Source: Parietaria judaica (lineage: Eukaryota; Streptophyta; Magnoliopsida; Rosales; Urticaceae). From it: a stretch of 64,000 nt of DNA. A program made the position numbers and the translations under genes. The stretch covers positions 410,001-474,000 of the forward strand of contig OX940863.1 in NCBI GenBank assembly GCA_954871525.1, written 5' to 3'. Positions 1-12,350 of this stretch are shown here, piece after piece. The notes beneath the pieces were generated by a model, which saw only the letters and a program-made list of their open reading frames with translations, was not told where the DNA came from and made no database searches. The number at the start of each line of letters is the position of its first letter. Within the stretch, counting starts at the first letter, position 1.

Positions 1-1019
1 TTTAGGACTAAAATCCGAGACGAAAAGCGGGTAAAATCCGGGACAAAAGCACAAGACGAGAGCGGAGAGAGAAGGGTGCAAGCAGGGAGAAAAATACGAT
101 ACGATTAAATTCTTCAAAATTCAACACATTTTTGGCGATATATTCTTGTGAGGACATTTGGCAAACAGATTGCGTGCAGAAAACAAGAGTGTGTTGCCAA
201 GGTGGGCATCGATCATTGTATGAATCCATTATAGCGAGATCGGAGAGAAAGAGAAGGTAGCTTATTACCTTGTGAGAATCAAGCGTTGGAGATGAAGATG
301 ATGAGAGGCGAAGGAGAGAAGGCTAGAAACAAAAACGAGAATTAACAAAAGGGCTAAATAAATGAGAAATATTAAAATATCACATTGATCGAGTAGTGGC
401 GGGATAAAGTTTCAGTGACAGACCAGAACTACTCGTCATTCCAATTACAGTTACTGTAAGCGGAGCTTTCTTCTATAAATTCGTCACTTTCGATCAACGC
501 ATAATGTTCCAAACATTTTTGGTGTTTCTCTCACTCACTGCGTTGAAACAACAGAGACATTACGTTTTTCAACTAAGAATTATAAAGTGGGAGATTTTTG
601 GGGCGTATTGTATTGGCCTACTATCTATCTAAGACTAAGTTGTGAGGCCTAGGCATTATATGAAAAGTTGGTAGAACATATATGCACCCATTCAAATAAT
701 ATATATGAAAATTATAGTAACCTTTAAATTTACATTTATCAAGCGTATGGTTTTAATTAGCAAAATAGTCAATCATGATGATGTGGCATTGAAATCTGAA
801 ATATCTATCCCAATATTAATAATTCAATAATTTTGTAAATAATGATTAATTTCCATAATTTATCATAAAAATCAGATTTATTATCCATGTTTTTATATAC
901 ATAATTCGTTGCTTTATTGCTAAAATCAATGGATGATTTATTTAAATTGATTTGTTATTAATTGTGTAAAATTTTAGAGATTAAATTTTGAATTATAGGT
1001 AACAAGATTATTTCTCACT
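1..1019. other. AT-rich intergenic DNA
   Basis: I see no coding region with plant codon structure here. The first 350 bases are purine-rich and resemble worn transposon or leader sequence; the rest is AT-rich with no recognisable ends, repeats or domains. Confidence 0.5.
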
Positions 1020-1358
1020 CCTCTCATTCGACCTTATCTCTCTCACTCGTGTGATTGGGATCGCAGGTTCTTGCCGCTCACCAGTTTCTGCGTGCTCCTC
1101 CTCTTGTCGCTTCTCTGCTCGCAAGCTAGGGTTCGCTTTCTCTCTCCCTGTCTCTTTTCATGGATTAACTGCTCGTGCTTTGGATGTTTTCGATATGATT
1201 ATCTGTCTCTCCCTTTGGTGATTAAGATCGTAGGTTCTTGAAGGAGTATGTGCAAGGAATTCTACAGAATGGAGGCTTCTGAGTTTCTGGAGGAAATTAA
1301 GCATCGCGTTGGGTTAGCTCGTGAGGTTCGATTGCAGCGGCGAACGGGAAACGTCTAG
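1020..1358 (+). pseudogene. Possible 5' end of a broken gene (leader-like DNA plus 36-codon ORF)
   Basis: From about 1020 there is pyrimidine-rich, leader-like sequence with the typical plant phrase CTAGGGTTCGC, then an intron-like stretch ending in AG at about 1232. An ATG at 1248 opens a 36-residue frame ending at TAG 1356-1358. The peptide contains EASEFLEEIKHRVGLA, which looks like real protein but which I do not recognise. No continuation with a splice donor and downstream exon is visible before AT-rich DNA resumes. I infer a truncated gene fragment; a chance ORF next to a transposon remnant is the alternative. Confidence 0.25.
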
Positions 1359-2491
1359 CGGTGGAGACACGCGTAGGAGCAGAGGCAGCGACTATACATG
1401 AACCAGATCGCCTGAGCATGAGCATCGCTAGCCACATCGCAGACGACAGAGACGATGTCGCTGTCGATAAATTAATAAATGCATGTTAATATGAATTGTA
1501 AATGTATGTTAATTGGTTTATTAGTATTTATTTGTGTAGATATATGTTAATTCGAATCGTTAATTTGGTTAATATTTTTTAATTCAAACTATTTTAAATT
1601 GGTTAATTCGAATTATTGTTTGTTAAGAAATTTGAATTTTTATTTTAAAAACTGAAAAATGTTTTTTTATATTTAAATTTGGAATTTATTTTCAAATTTG
1701 GAATTCAAATGTTTGTTTCTTAATTTATTATTTTATTAATTTTTTTTAAAAAATAAAATAAATTCGTACTATAATTAGGAGCATTTAAATATAAATAATG
1801 GATATATAAATCTGAATTTTAATATTAATTATTATTAATAATAAGGTTAGATAAGTCATTTTATATCAATTAATGTGGTTTATTGGCTATGGCACAAAAT
1901 TTACCAAGTAGTGGCTATTTTGACAATTTTAAACCAATAAGAATGCTAGTTAGCTTAAGCTCCCTATATATATAATCAGACACTTTACTCTTAAAATGTC
2001 TGGTGCTGACGTGGATGTGACGGAAGCTTAGGCAAGAGTATACTCATGTATAATATATAATATAAGAGTTTATTATCCATAATTGTTCACGAAATAAAAT
2101 AAGTTTTTAATGAAAGAAAAAGTAAAAGGCATTTGTTCTGGATATACTGGAGGTAAAATTATTTATTTTTTTGTTAACCGGGATGGCATGTTAATTCTCA
2201 AAGTGAAACAATAATAGTAAAAGTTTTATCTTACACAACACCATTTATTTAATACTATGGTTTTGAATTCTATAAATCTTCCAAAAACATCACTAATATT
2301 TATTTGGCATATCTAAATCAAATCCCCATGGAAGATGGTCACTGCTAATAATACTTATATATCCATAATGTTATTTATGTATTGAATCTGGGCTGATCAT
2401 TACAAAACCATCGAGTATATATTCGTGCAATATTAATTAAACAAAAAATAAAAGAAGAAAAATTAGACATACAATTGTGTTTGTGATTATA
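1359..2491. other. AT-rich spacer downstream of HCT
   Basis: Strongly AT-rich with long A and T runs. It includes the 3' flank of the HCT gene, whose stop lies at 2492-2494. I see no ORF, repeat boundary or RNA gene that I can support. Confidence 0.5.
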
Positions 2492-5040
<2,549 letters not shown>

Positions 5041-5063
5041 AAACCGATCGAGAGCGTCTTCTG

Positions 5064-5097
5064 TTTATATAATACTACTACTACTACCTCACCTACC
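5064..5097 (-). promoter_or_regulatory. HCT core promoter: TATA box and AC (MYB) element
   Basis: A TATA box reading TTATATAAA on the minus strand lies at 5072-5064. About 20 bases further upstream is a perfect AC-I type element (ACCTACC on the plus strand, 5091-5097), the motif bound by lignin-regulating R2R3 MYB factors in phenylpropanoid promoters. Its position directly above the TATA box of an HCT gene makes function likely. Seen: both motifs. Inferred: MYB control. Confidence 0.6.
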
Positions 5098-5298
5098 GCG
5101 CTCGCCCAATCACCATCCGCCACGTCATCAAGCGTGACTTTTTAGATTTTCCTTTTCCTCGATAAAATAGATTATTATAAAGGTGAAGCAAGAGTTGGTG
5201 AGATGGTGACCTGTCTCCACCCATACCCAACACCCGAATCACTTCCTTATTTTTATTTTCTAATCATACATAATATTATTTCTCAATTAAGTCAGAGA

Positions 5299-5332
<34 letters not shown>

Positions 5333-5349
5333 CCATAGCAAACGTAGAT

Positions 5350-5850
5350 CAATGTTTAAAATGTCGCTTGCCGATGTCGTTTTACGGATATATCGCTTGC
5401 CGATGGGTATGTCGATGAACAAATCGTAAAAAAAGGGCATACCACATGCCGCATATAACGCATTTTTTTCATGAAAATACCGCATGCCGATGGGGTTTTC
5501 GGCGGATATTTTGTAAAAAATATTTGAGTATTTAAGCAAGATATTTATACTACATATTTAATAAATACAAGACTTAATTATATACAACAAAACACATTTA
5601 TAACTTAAATATGTAAGTGAAATGTATTTTTGTCGAAATTTACCAAAAATATGATTTTTTGCGAAATTCCAACCATTTTCGCAATTTTTACTCACAAAAA
5701 CGAAAAAAGATATTCCACCCACGTGCCCCTGCGAATTTCGCGAAAAATGGTAAAAACACCAGCGAAACGAAAGGGTTTTCCTTTCGCATATCCTCGAAAA
5801 ATGAAAATCGGTTGACATTTCCATGAAAAATCGCGAAATTTAACACCTTG
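5350..5850. mobile_element. Non-autonomous hAT-type MITE (501 bp) with perfect 8-bp target duplication
   Basis: The element is flanked by identical 8-bp direct repeats ACGTAGAT (5342-5349 and 5851-5858), the duplication size of hAT transposons. The ends form imperfect terminal inverted repeats: left CAATGTTTAAAATGTCGC, right (reverse complement) CAAGGTGTTAAATTTCGC. The interior is rich in short CGAAA/TTTCG and GCCGATG motifs, as in hAT subterminal regions. It encodes no transposase. A TA microsatellite lies just outside its left end. Confidence 0.75.
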
Positions 5851-5858
5851 ACGTAGAT

Positions 5859-7240
5859 TATATTGATGATGAGGAGGAGAAATCAAGTGCATGTATGTTG
5901 GGGTAGCGATTGTCACACGCAAATTCAAGAACCCTCCTTTTTCAGCCTTTCTCGCATCACGACCCGATCTCCACTACGTACATTTTATCGTTGGTCATAT
6001 GAGGAGGAAACTGACACTGACTAGCCAGCCATAATCTTAATAGTCTCAAATCGAGTATAGTTTAGGACATTCTAATTCTCATTAATCGATGGTGAAGCAC
6101 TGCAATGCAATGATGAATAGCAATATATTATACATATAATGAGTGATTACCAGTGCATGCTATTGCTAATCCTTTTGGGCCCCACAAATACAACCCAAAC
6201 TTGCTTCATTTTTCCTCCACTAAAGACTGCCATCAAACAAATTGAGCTTTCTTATACCACTTTTTTTCTATTGATATTTACAGAATAGCACATGATTTTT
6301 TATAAAACCTTGGTGAAATTAATATTGTCAAATTTTTATATAAATTAATACAAGGTGAGAAACATATTGTTCAAGTTGTTAAATCACTTCTCTGATTGGA
6401 TAAAAGTGGTATAGCAAGTAACAACCATTAATCACTCTTCTCAGTGTGGAAAATAATTAGTAGTCGGTGACTCAAAAATATTACTGTACACTTTTGACCA
6501 AGCCCCTTCTTCATGGTGGTGACGTTGACTCATTGACCCCCACTAAACGCGATGGAATTTTTGGTAGATAAGCTTATTAGAGTGGGACCCACTTTCCTCA
6601 CCAACCCCTGGTCAAACCTGAACTGCGTTGACTCTTTCGCGGAGGGTTTGGGCCCAAGCGACATGAGATGCTTCTGGGCCACAAGAACAAAGGCCCATGA
6701 TAGCAAACTAGCCCAGAGAAGAGAACCGAAGTCGGGGGGGCAAAACAGACAATTTATCTTCTTCCTATATTTTTCTAAGTGGACTTCAAAAAATAATTCG
6801 CCACGGAATCTAATGAGTGGACTTTGACAAGCGATGATACTTAACAACACTTAGATCTCTATTCATGGAACATTTAATTTTTTTGGGGGTTGATACTACT
6901 ACATAAATTTGTATGATTAATAAAAAAAATCACAAAAAATTATAAGAAAACCTTTTTATTATTTTTCGTGGGAGTCGCTTTTTAAAAGTAAAGCGAAGTT
7001 GGTTGGATAAAGAAGAAGGAATACTCCAAATCAAATTTGGTGGTTTTAATAAAAAAAAAAATGTAATGTAGTCCCAAACGACGACAGCACAATAATTGCA
7101 GCAGTTGTCACGTGCACAGCGCGTGACCGCCCATTGGTTTGGTTTTGTTTTGCTTTGCTGCACAAAACAATAATTAATAAGAAATTATTTTCAAAAAAAA
7201 AAAAAAAAAAATTAATAAGAAATCTCCAAGGCATTTAGAT
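5859..7240. other. Intergenic DNA between the hAT MITE and PP2C
   Basis: AT-rich spacer containing the promoter of the downstream PP2C gene. Overlapping reading frames at 6530-6850 show no protein family resemblance or splice context and I do not count them as genes. Poly-A and poly-T runs occur near 7190-7212. Confidence 0.45.
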
Positions 7241-7262
7241 CTGGTGAGAGAGAGAGAGAGAC

Positions 7263-7293
7263 CTTCTTCTTCTTCTTCTTCTTCTTCTTCTTC
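7263..7293 (+). repeat. (CTT)n microsatellite in PP2C 5' leader
   Basis: About ten CTT units, preceded by a short GA run, lie 120 bases before the PP2C start codon. Pyrimidine-rich repeats of this kind are common in plant 5' leaders. Confidence 0.8.
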
Positions 7294-7412
7294 GTGATTT
7301 TTGTAATAAATCTATATACACAGTTGGTTAAACATTAGATTTCTTTGTGAATATTGATCACCACCGACAAGCTTTTCTAATTGTTTTGATTGAATCTGGA
7401 TAGTGGTTCGAA

Positions 7413-10046
7413 ATGGGGATTTATCTGAGCTCTCCCAAAACGGACAAGTCCTCCGACGATGGCGAGAACGCAAGGCTTCGATACGGGGTTTCGTCGATGC
7501 AGGGGTGGCGAGCCACCATGGAAGATGCTGTAATGCTCTCCGTTTCCTTTACTCTATTGTTTGGTCGCAAGTATTTATGGTGGTTGGTTTCCTTGTGCTA
7601 TATAGCATGCTGCTCATCCGGATTTGGACAGCTCGACGTCCTATTTCGGCGTCTACGATGGCCATGGAGGTCCGTGTCTCTGGAGTGTGATATTGAGAGA
7701 AGAGATATCGGTCTTGGCTCTTCTTGATTACTGATTTTCAGGTAAGGCGGTAGCAAAGTTCTGCGCAAAGTATCTTCACCACCAGGTTCGCAAGCATGAA
7801 GCGTACGCAGCGGGAGATTTAGGCACTTCTTTGCACAAGTCTTTCCTCAGGCAGGTTCCAACAACTATCTATCCGTGTTTTGCACTGGAAAAATAAACAA
7901 ATTTAGTCATTCTCTGCACTTTTCCTCAGGCAGGTTCCATAACAATTGATTGTGGATGAATTGCAGATTGGATGAGATGATGCGCGGGCAGAAGGGATGG
8001 AGGGAGCTGGCGATCTTGGGCGATAAAATGGACAAGGTTTCTGGCGTGATAGAGGGATTAATATGGTCTCCGAGACGTGGTGACGTTAGGAGAGGTGAAT
8101 TCAGCGAGCATGCCAATGACTGGCCCTCGGAAGAGGTATATTTGGAGAACCAAAATATTTATGGAGTGGAGGCCCATGTCGTTATATTCGGCAATACACT
8201 TGTAAACGTGTGTATCGAACCACCAATATTATTTATTTATCTCTCTATGCAGCCTTTCCCTCAAGATACTGGTACCCGTATATGAACAAAAAGACAAAGT
8301 CAGAGACTTCCATTATTGATTGTTCTGATTTTTTATTTTTCATGATTCGCCTTAAATCAACTTCCAGTAAATAATGTTATCAAATGTTTATTTACCATTT
8401 TGTTTTTGCCGATTCCTTAACTCTACTTTATTTCTAGTTTTTGATGTTACTAGCCACTTTTGGACGCCCGATTTCTCCGTTGATACGTTAACTTAAACCT
8501 CGACTCGGTATCACACAAGTATTAATGAGTTGATCTGGGGAATCTTGGTAACTAGTGTGCTGATCTTCCACGTGTCAAATAGGGGCCCCACTCTGATTTT
8601 GAAGGCCCAAATTGTGGGAGCACGGCTTGTGTGGCCGTCATTCGCGGCAAGCAACTTGTCGTGGCTAATGCCGGTGATTCTCGTTGTGTGCTATCCAGAA
8701 AAGGACAGGTAAATTATTCGGTGATACGTCGTCATTTAGTTTATAAAAATATTAGGTCCAGAAAGATTTGCAAGTCTTGTGAATTATTGAGAGAGCCTAC
8801 TTGCAGGCATATAATTTGTCGAAAGATCATAAACCCGAGTTAGAGATTGAACGAGACAGGATTCTGAAAGCTGGTGGCTACATCCAAGTTGGACGAATCA
8901 ACGGAACTTTGAATTTGGCACGGGCTATTGGTAATTTGAATTTCACTCTTACCCCTGGATGGAATTGGAAATGCTATAATTTTTTTGTTCTGGTCAAATT
9001 GTTTTATCATTGAAATCACATTAATCTGCAGGTGATGTGGAATTCAAGCAAAATAAACTTTTGCCTCCCGAACAGCAGATGGTAACCGCTAATCCCGACA
9101 TAAACAGTGTAAGTGAAATTTCAACTTAACTATTTATGTTTCAGGCTGAAATTTTTCAAAATTTACGAGTAATTTATGAATTTCCTTTTTCATAGGTCGA
9201 GCTTTGTGACGATGATGAGTTTCTAGTTTTGGCCTGCGATGGAATCTGGTCAGTCGGTTTCCGTTTTGGGTTGCACACTTTTGCTTAGAATGTATAATCG
9301 CATATACTAACCAACCAGGATTTTGTACATGTTGATTCATCGAGCAAGTCGATAGTGTAGATCTAGTTTTAGAAGCTCAGCATAGGATTCATTGTGAACC
9401 TGTGATTATAACAAGGTCATAACAAGGCTAAAAACGTAATAAACCTAATCAGCTAATAACCAAATAATTAAATGACATAATTAATTTGAAATCGGCTAGC
9501 TCTTTAATGCACTCTCCTCTACTCAGCCACTTTAGTCTCGGGATTCCGGTTTTGGTTCTGTCTTTTGTAAATGTTACCGAATTATGAATCCTTAACAAAT
9601 AATTAAATGACATAATTAATTAGAAATTAGCGAGCCCTTTAACGCACCGTCCTCAACTCGGCCACTTTGGTCTCGGAATTCCCATTTTTGATTCTGTCTT
9701 TTGTTATTCTTACCGAATTATGGATTCGTAACAATCTCTTCCGATTGCTTGCTATACTTGCAGGGATTGTATGTCTAGCCAACAACTCGTGGACTACGTG
9801 CGAGTGCAACTGAAAGAAGTAAGTATTTTTTCAACTTTGTTTCTGAAAAAGAAAAAAACCTCGATAAATAACTCTCTGACGACAATTCAGGAAAGCAAGC
9901 TCTCTGCCATCTGTGAGAAAGTGTTCGACCGATGCGTGGCTCCGATCGCAGGCGGCGAGGGCTGTGACAACATGACGATGATCTTGGTTCAGTTCAAGAA
10001 TCCGATCCCTTCTGATGCTTCGGTTAGTGCTCCGTCTTCTTCATGA
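7413..10046 (+). CDS. Protein phosphatase 2C (PP2C family, PP2C60-like)
   Basis: Mg2+/Mn2+-dependent Ser/Thr phosphatase. Ten coding exons: 7413-7529, 7606-7669, 7742-7850, 7967-8135, 8583-8708, 8807-8930, 9032-9108, 9196-9248, 9764-9818, 9891-10046, giving 349 residues. All phases agree. The catalytic fold is complete: [26 protein letters not shown] (metal-binding Asp57), ANAGDSR, LARAIGD, LACDGIWD (Asp281) and EGCDNMT (Asp324). The start (MGIYLSSPK) matches the conserved N-terminus of a plant PP2C subgroup that carries a potential Gly-2 acylation site. Intron 3 appears to use a GC donor (AG|GCAGGT), because the GT four bases later breaks the frame. Intron 8 holds a tandem duplication. The gene looks functional; its target kinase cannot be told from sequence. 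Confidence 0.93.
9461..9731 (+). repeat. Diverged tandem duplication (about 135-bp unit) inside PP2C intron 8
   Basis: Two head-to-tail copies begin at 9461 and 9596 with almost the same sequence (CAAATAATTAAATGACATAA) and end in similar ACCGAATTATG stretches. Several substitutions separate them, so the duplication is not recent. No coding effect. Confidence 0.8.
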
Positions 10047-11153
10047 TAATCAGAACTTCAGTGGATACAGCTTATAAAGGCGAAGAAGAAGAAGAAGAAG
10101 AAGAAGAAGAAGAAGAAGAAGAAGAAGAAGAAGAAGAAGATCTCGTCCGAAATCCGCCGTTGTTGTCGAACAGGTGATGGTGCATTACTGTACATATTTG
10201 AGTAATTTACAATTCTATATAGTATTTCATTTGCTCTTTCTCGAGCTTTGTACATGAGCCTGTTGTTTCACTGGATAAGAGCGTGCCCGAGATTTTGAAG
10301 GGTTCGTCCTGCAAATTCTCTTTTGATAATAGATAACTACTTATTGCTGCTATAATCTGTAATTTGCCCTTTGAATTTTATGTCCTTTATTGTCTTTAGT
10401 ATTGCTTGAAGGTAACTAGGGGTGTTATAGGTCTGAAGTGGGCATTAGGCCTATACTATTGGGTGTTGCTTGCGAAGGAAGGAAGGAGCGTTTTCGCTTG
10501 ATTTCGTAACAAAGTATCCGAGAATTCATTACCCGCCGTTATGCTTGCTCTCTATCTCTATCGCCGTTCACATTGTATCATATACTAATGGTAAAAATGT
10601 GAAACATGCATAATTAAAATAATTGAGATTTAGAGTTTTAGAGAGCCAAGCTCGTTATGCACGGTCCTACTGCAGTCAGGGTCATACGACATGTCGCATT
10701 CCTATCACATATATATTTGGAATTGGATAGAGATGGACCAGAAATTTATATATATAATATTAATTATATACGAAAAACGTCATACTGCATTATTGGCAAT
10801 AATTTATTGTGATCTAAAAAGGTGCAAGTTATATTTGTGATCTAAATCCTTAAGCTTTACAATTACTTTCTTTATAATTCAAAAAAATAGAACTACCTAT
10901 TTCTGAGAAATGTTATCACAATTTCAGTGAAAATCCATAAAGAATAATTATTTCGGAAAAAAGAAAAGAAAAAGAAGATAAGCCTGTCAACTGGTCTAAA
11001 AATACAAATAATGAAATGAAACTGAAATATCAAGAGAGTTCTCATCAAAAATAGATATAAAGTGGAAGACAAGATGGTACCATATTATGATTATCATGTT
11101 TGGTTTAATACTTTATTTCTTGGGTTAATGACGGCGAAAATACTCAAAATTTG
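10047..11153. other. PP2C 3' flank and intergenic DNA
   Basis: A long (GAA)n microsatellite at 10082-10140 lies within 40 bases of the PP2C stop and is probably in its 3' UTR. The remainder is AT-rich, with no gene, RNA or mobile-element boundary that I can support. Confidence 0.5.
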
Positions 11154-11550
11154 GTCAAAGAACCTCTCGTGTACTTAAAGTTTAAAAGTGGTGGTAAAAA
11201 TACCCAAAGTCGCATTTGGAGAGTTGACCACTCCATTCTCGTAACGCTGTTAACTTACCCGTTAACTCTGGCCACATGGACAAATCTGTTTTGTTAAGTG
11301 TAATCATTAGGGGTTCGATTAGTTGTATTAAATAGTATTAATTAGGGGTTTAATTCATTGTTTTGTCGTAAACGAGGCTGATGTGGGCTCGTCCACGTGG
11401 CAAAAATTGTTATGTCAGCAACCCATGTTTGTCTACGTGCCCAGAGTTAACGGCGTTACGAGAATGGAGTGGTCAACTCCCTAAATGCGACTTTGGGTAT
11501 TTTTGCCATCACTTTTAAACTTTGGGTACACGAGGGATTCTTTGGTACAT
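11154..11550. repeat. Long inverted-repeat (foldback) element remnant
   Basis: Arms of about 120-130 bp face each other: left 11154-11286, right about 11428-11550. Both contain the same CCCAAAGT, GACCACTCCATTCTCG and TAACTCTGG-type blocks in opposite orientation. The left arm has a 12-bp internal insertion. The outer right end runs into three short tandem copies of GAGGGATTCTTTGGTAC and then an hAT element, so no clean target duplication is left. It most resembles a Mutator-like MITE but the ends are not defined. Confidence 0.6.
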
Positions 11551-11582
11551 GAGGGATTCTTTGGTACACGAGGGATTTTTAG

Positions 11583-11756
11583 ACAATCGTAATCTTAGGG
11601 ATGAAAGCGGAACCGGGAACCGGGAAATTATTTGTTTTTGGTACCTATCTTAAGAATTCGGGATTTTATACAATCGTAATCTTAGGGATGAAAGCGGAAC
11701 CGGGAACCGGGAAATTATTTGTTTTTGGTACCTATCTTAAGAATTCGGGATTTTTA
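11583..11756 (+). repeat. 87-bp perfect-looking tandem duplication spanning an hAT terminus
   Basis: Two copies starting at 11583 and 11670 are nearly identical over 87 bases. Each includes the flank ACAATCGTAATCT plus the first 70 or so bases of the hAT element, so the duplication took in both flank and terminus after insertion. Because 87 is a multiple of three, an open frame reads through both copies as a repeated peptide, but this is an artefact and not a gene. Confidence 0.85.
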
Positions 11757-12342
11757 TTTTCCGTACCGGTTCCCGGTTCCGGTTGTAAATTTCCTTTTTT
11801 TTTTAAAACCGGAACCGGGAAAAAGTCAGAAAAGATTCGTGAAAAAATTCGGAACTTAACACGAGACAAAAATCAATGGCCGAAACAAATCAACGGCTGA
11901 AACAATAACTAACACGAGACATAGATTGTGCTTGCGAGCGAAATCTTCTAGTTTTGAGACGAAGACATGTAATCGACGGTGGAGGGTTCTCGGCGAAGAG
12001 AAGAAGATGACATCGCGATGGATGAGAGAGAGAGAGAGAGAGAGAAAGTGATATTGAAAGGGCCGAGAATGGAAAATGGGAAATAATAAACCCTAATAAT
12101 GAAAACTACATGTAGTTTAAGTCATAAAAAACGACATAAAACTCAAAAACTACAATAAACATACAAAATATTTAAAAACGACATAATATGAAAACATCTA
12201 AAACTACATGTAGTTTAAAACCGGAACGGCACCAAAAACCGGGAAATTTGGCTTCTGGTACCGGTTTCGGTTCCCGGTTCCATAAACCGTGAACCGGGAA
12301 CCGGGATAAAACCGAGAAACAGTTACAAAATTTTCACCCCTA
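11596..12342. mobile_element. Non-autonomous hAT element with GGAACC-rich subterminal regions (747 bp)
   Basis: Ends read TAGGGATGAAA (left) and, on the other strand, TAGGGGTGAAA (right), a classic plant hAT terminus. Imperfect 8-bp flanks CGTAATCT (11588-11595) and ATTAATCT (12343-12350) match at six of eight positions. Both subterminal regions carry many copies of CCGGTTCC/GGAACCGG, the kind of repeated short motif that hAT transposases bind. No transposase is encoded. A (GA)n run lies at about 12026-12043. Confidence 0.7.
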
Positions 12343-12350
12343 ATTAATCT

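Noticed and set aside
6530..6850. Overlapping 90-105-codon frames on both strands
   Set aside because: No recognisable family, no splice or promoter context, and the frames mirror each other on opposite strands.
11601..11900. 99-codon frame with a repeated peptide
   Set aside because: It is produced by the 87-bp duplication of an hAT terminus and has no start context or homology.
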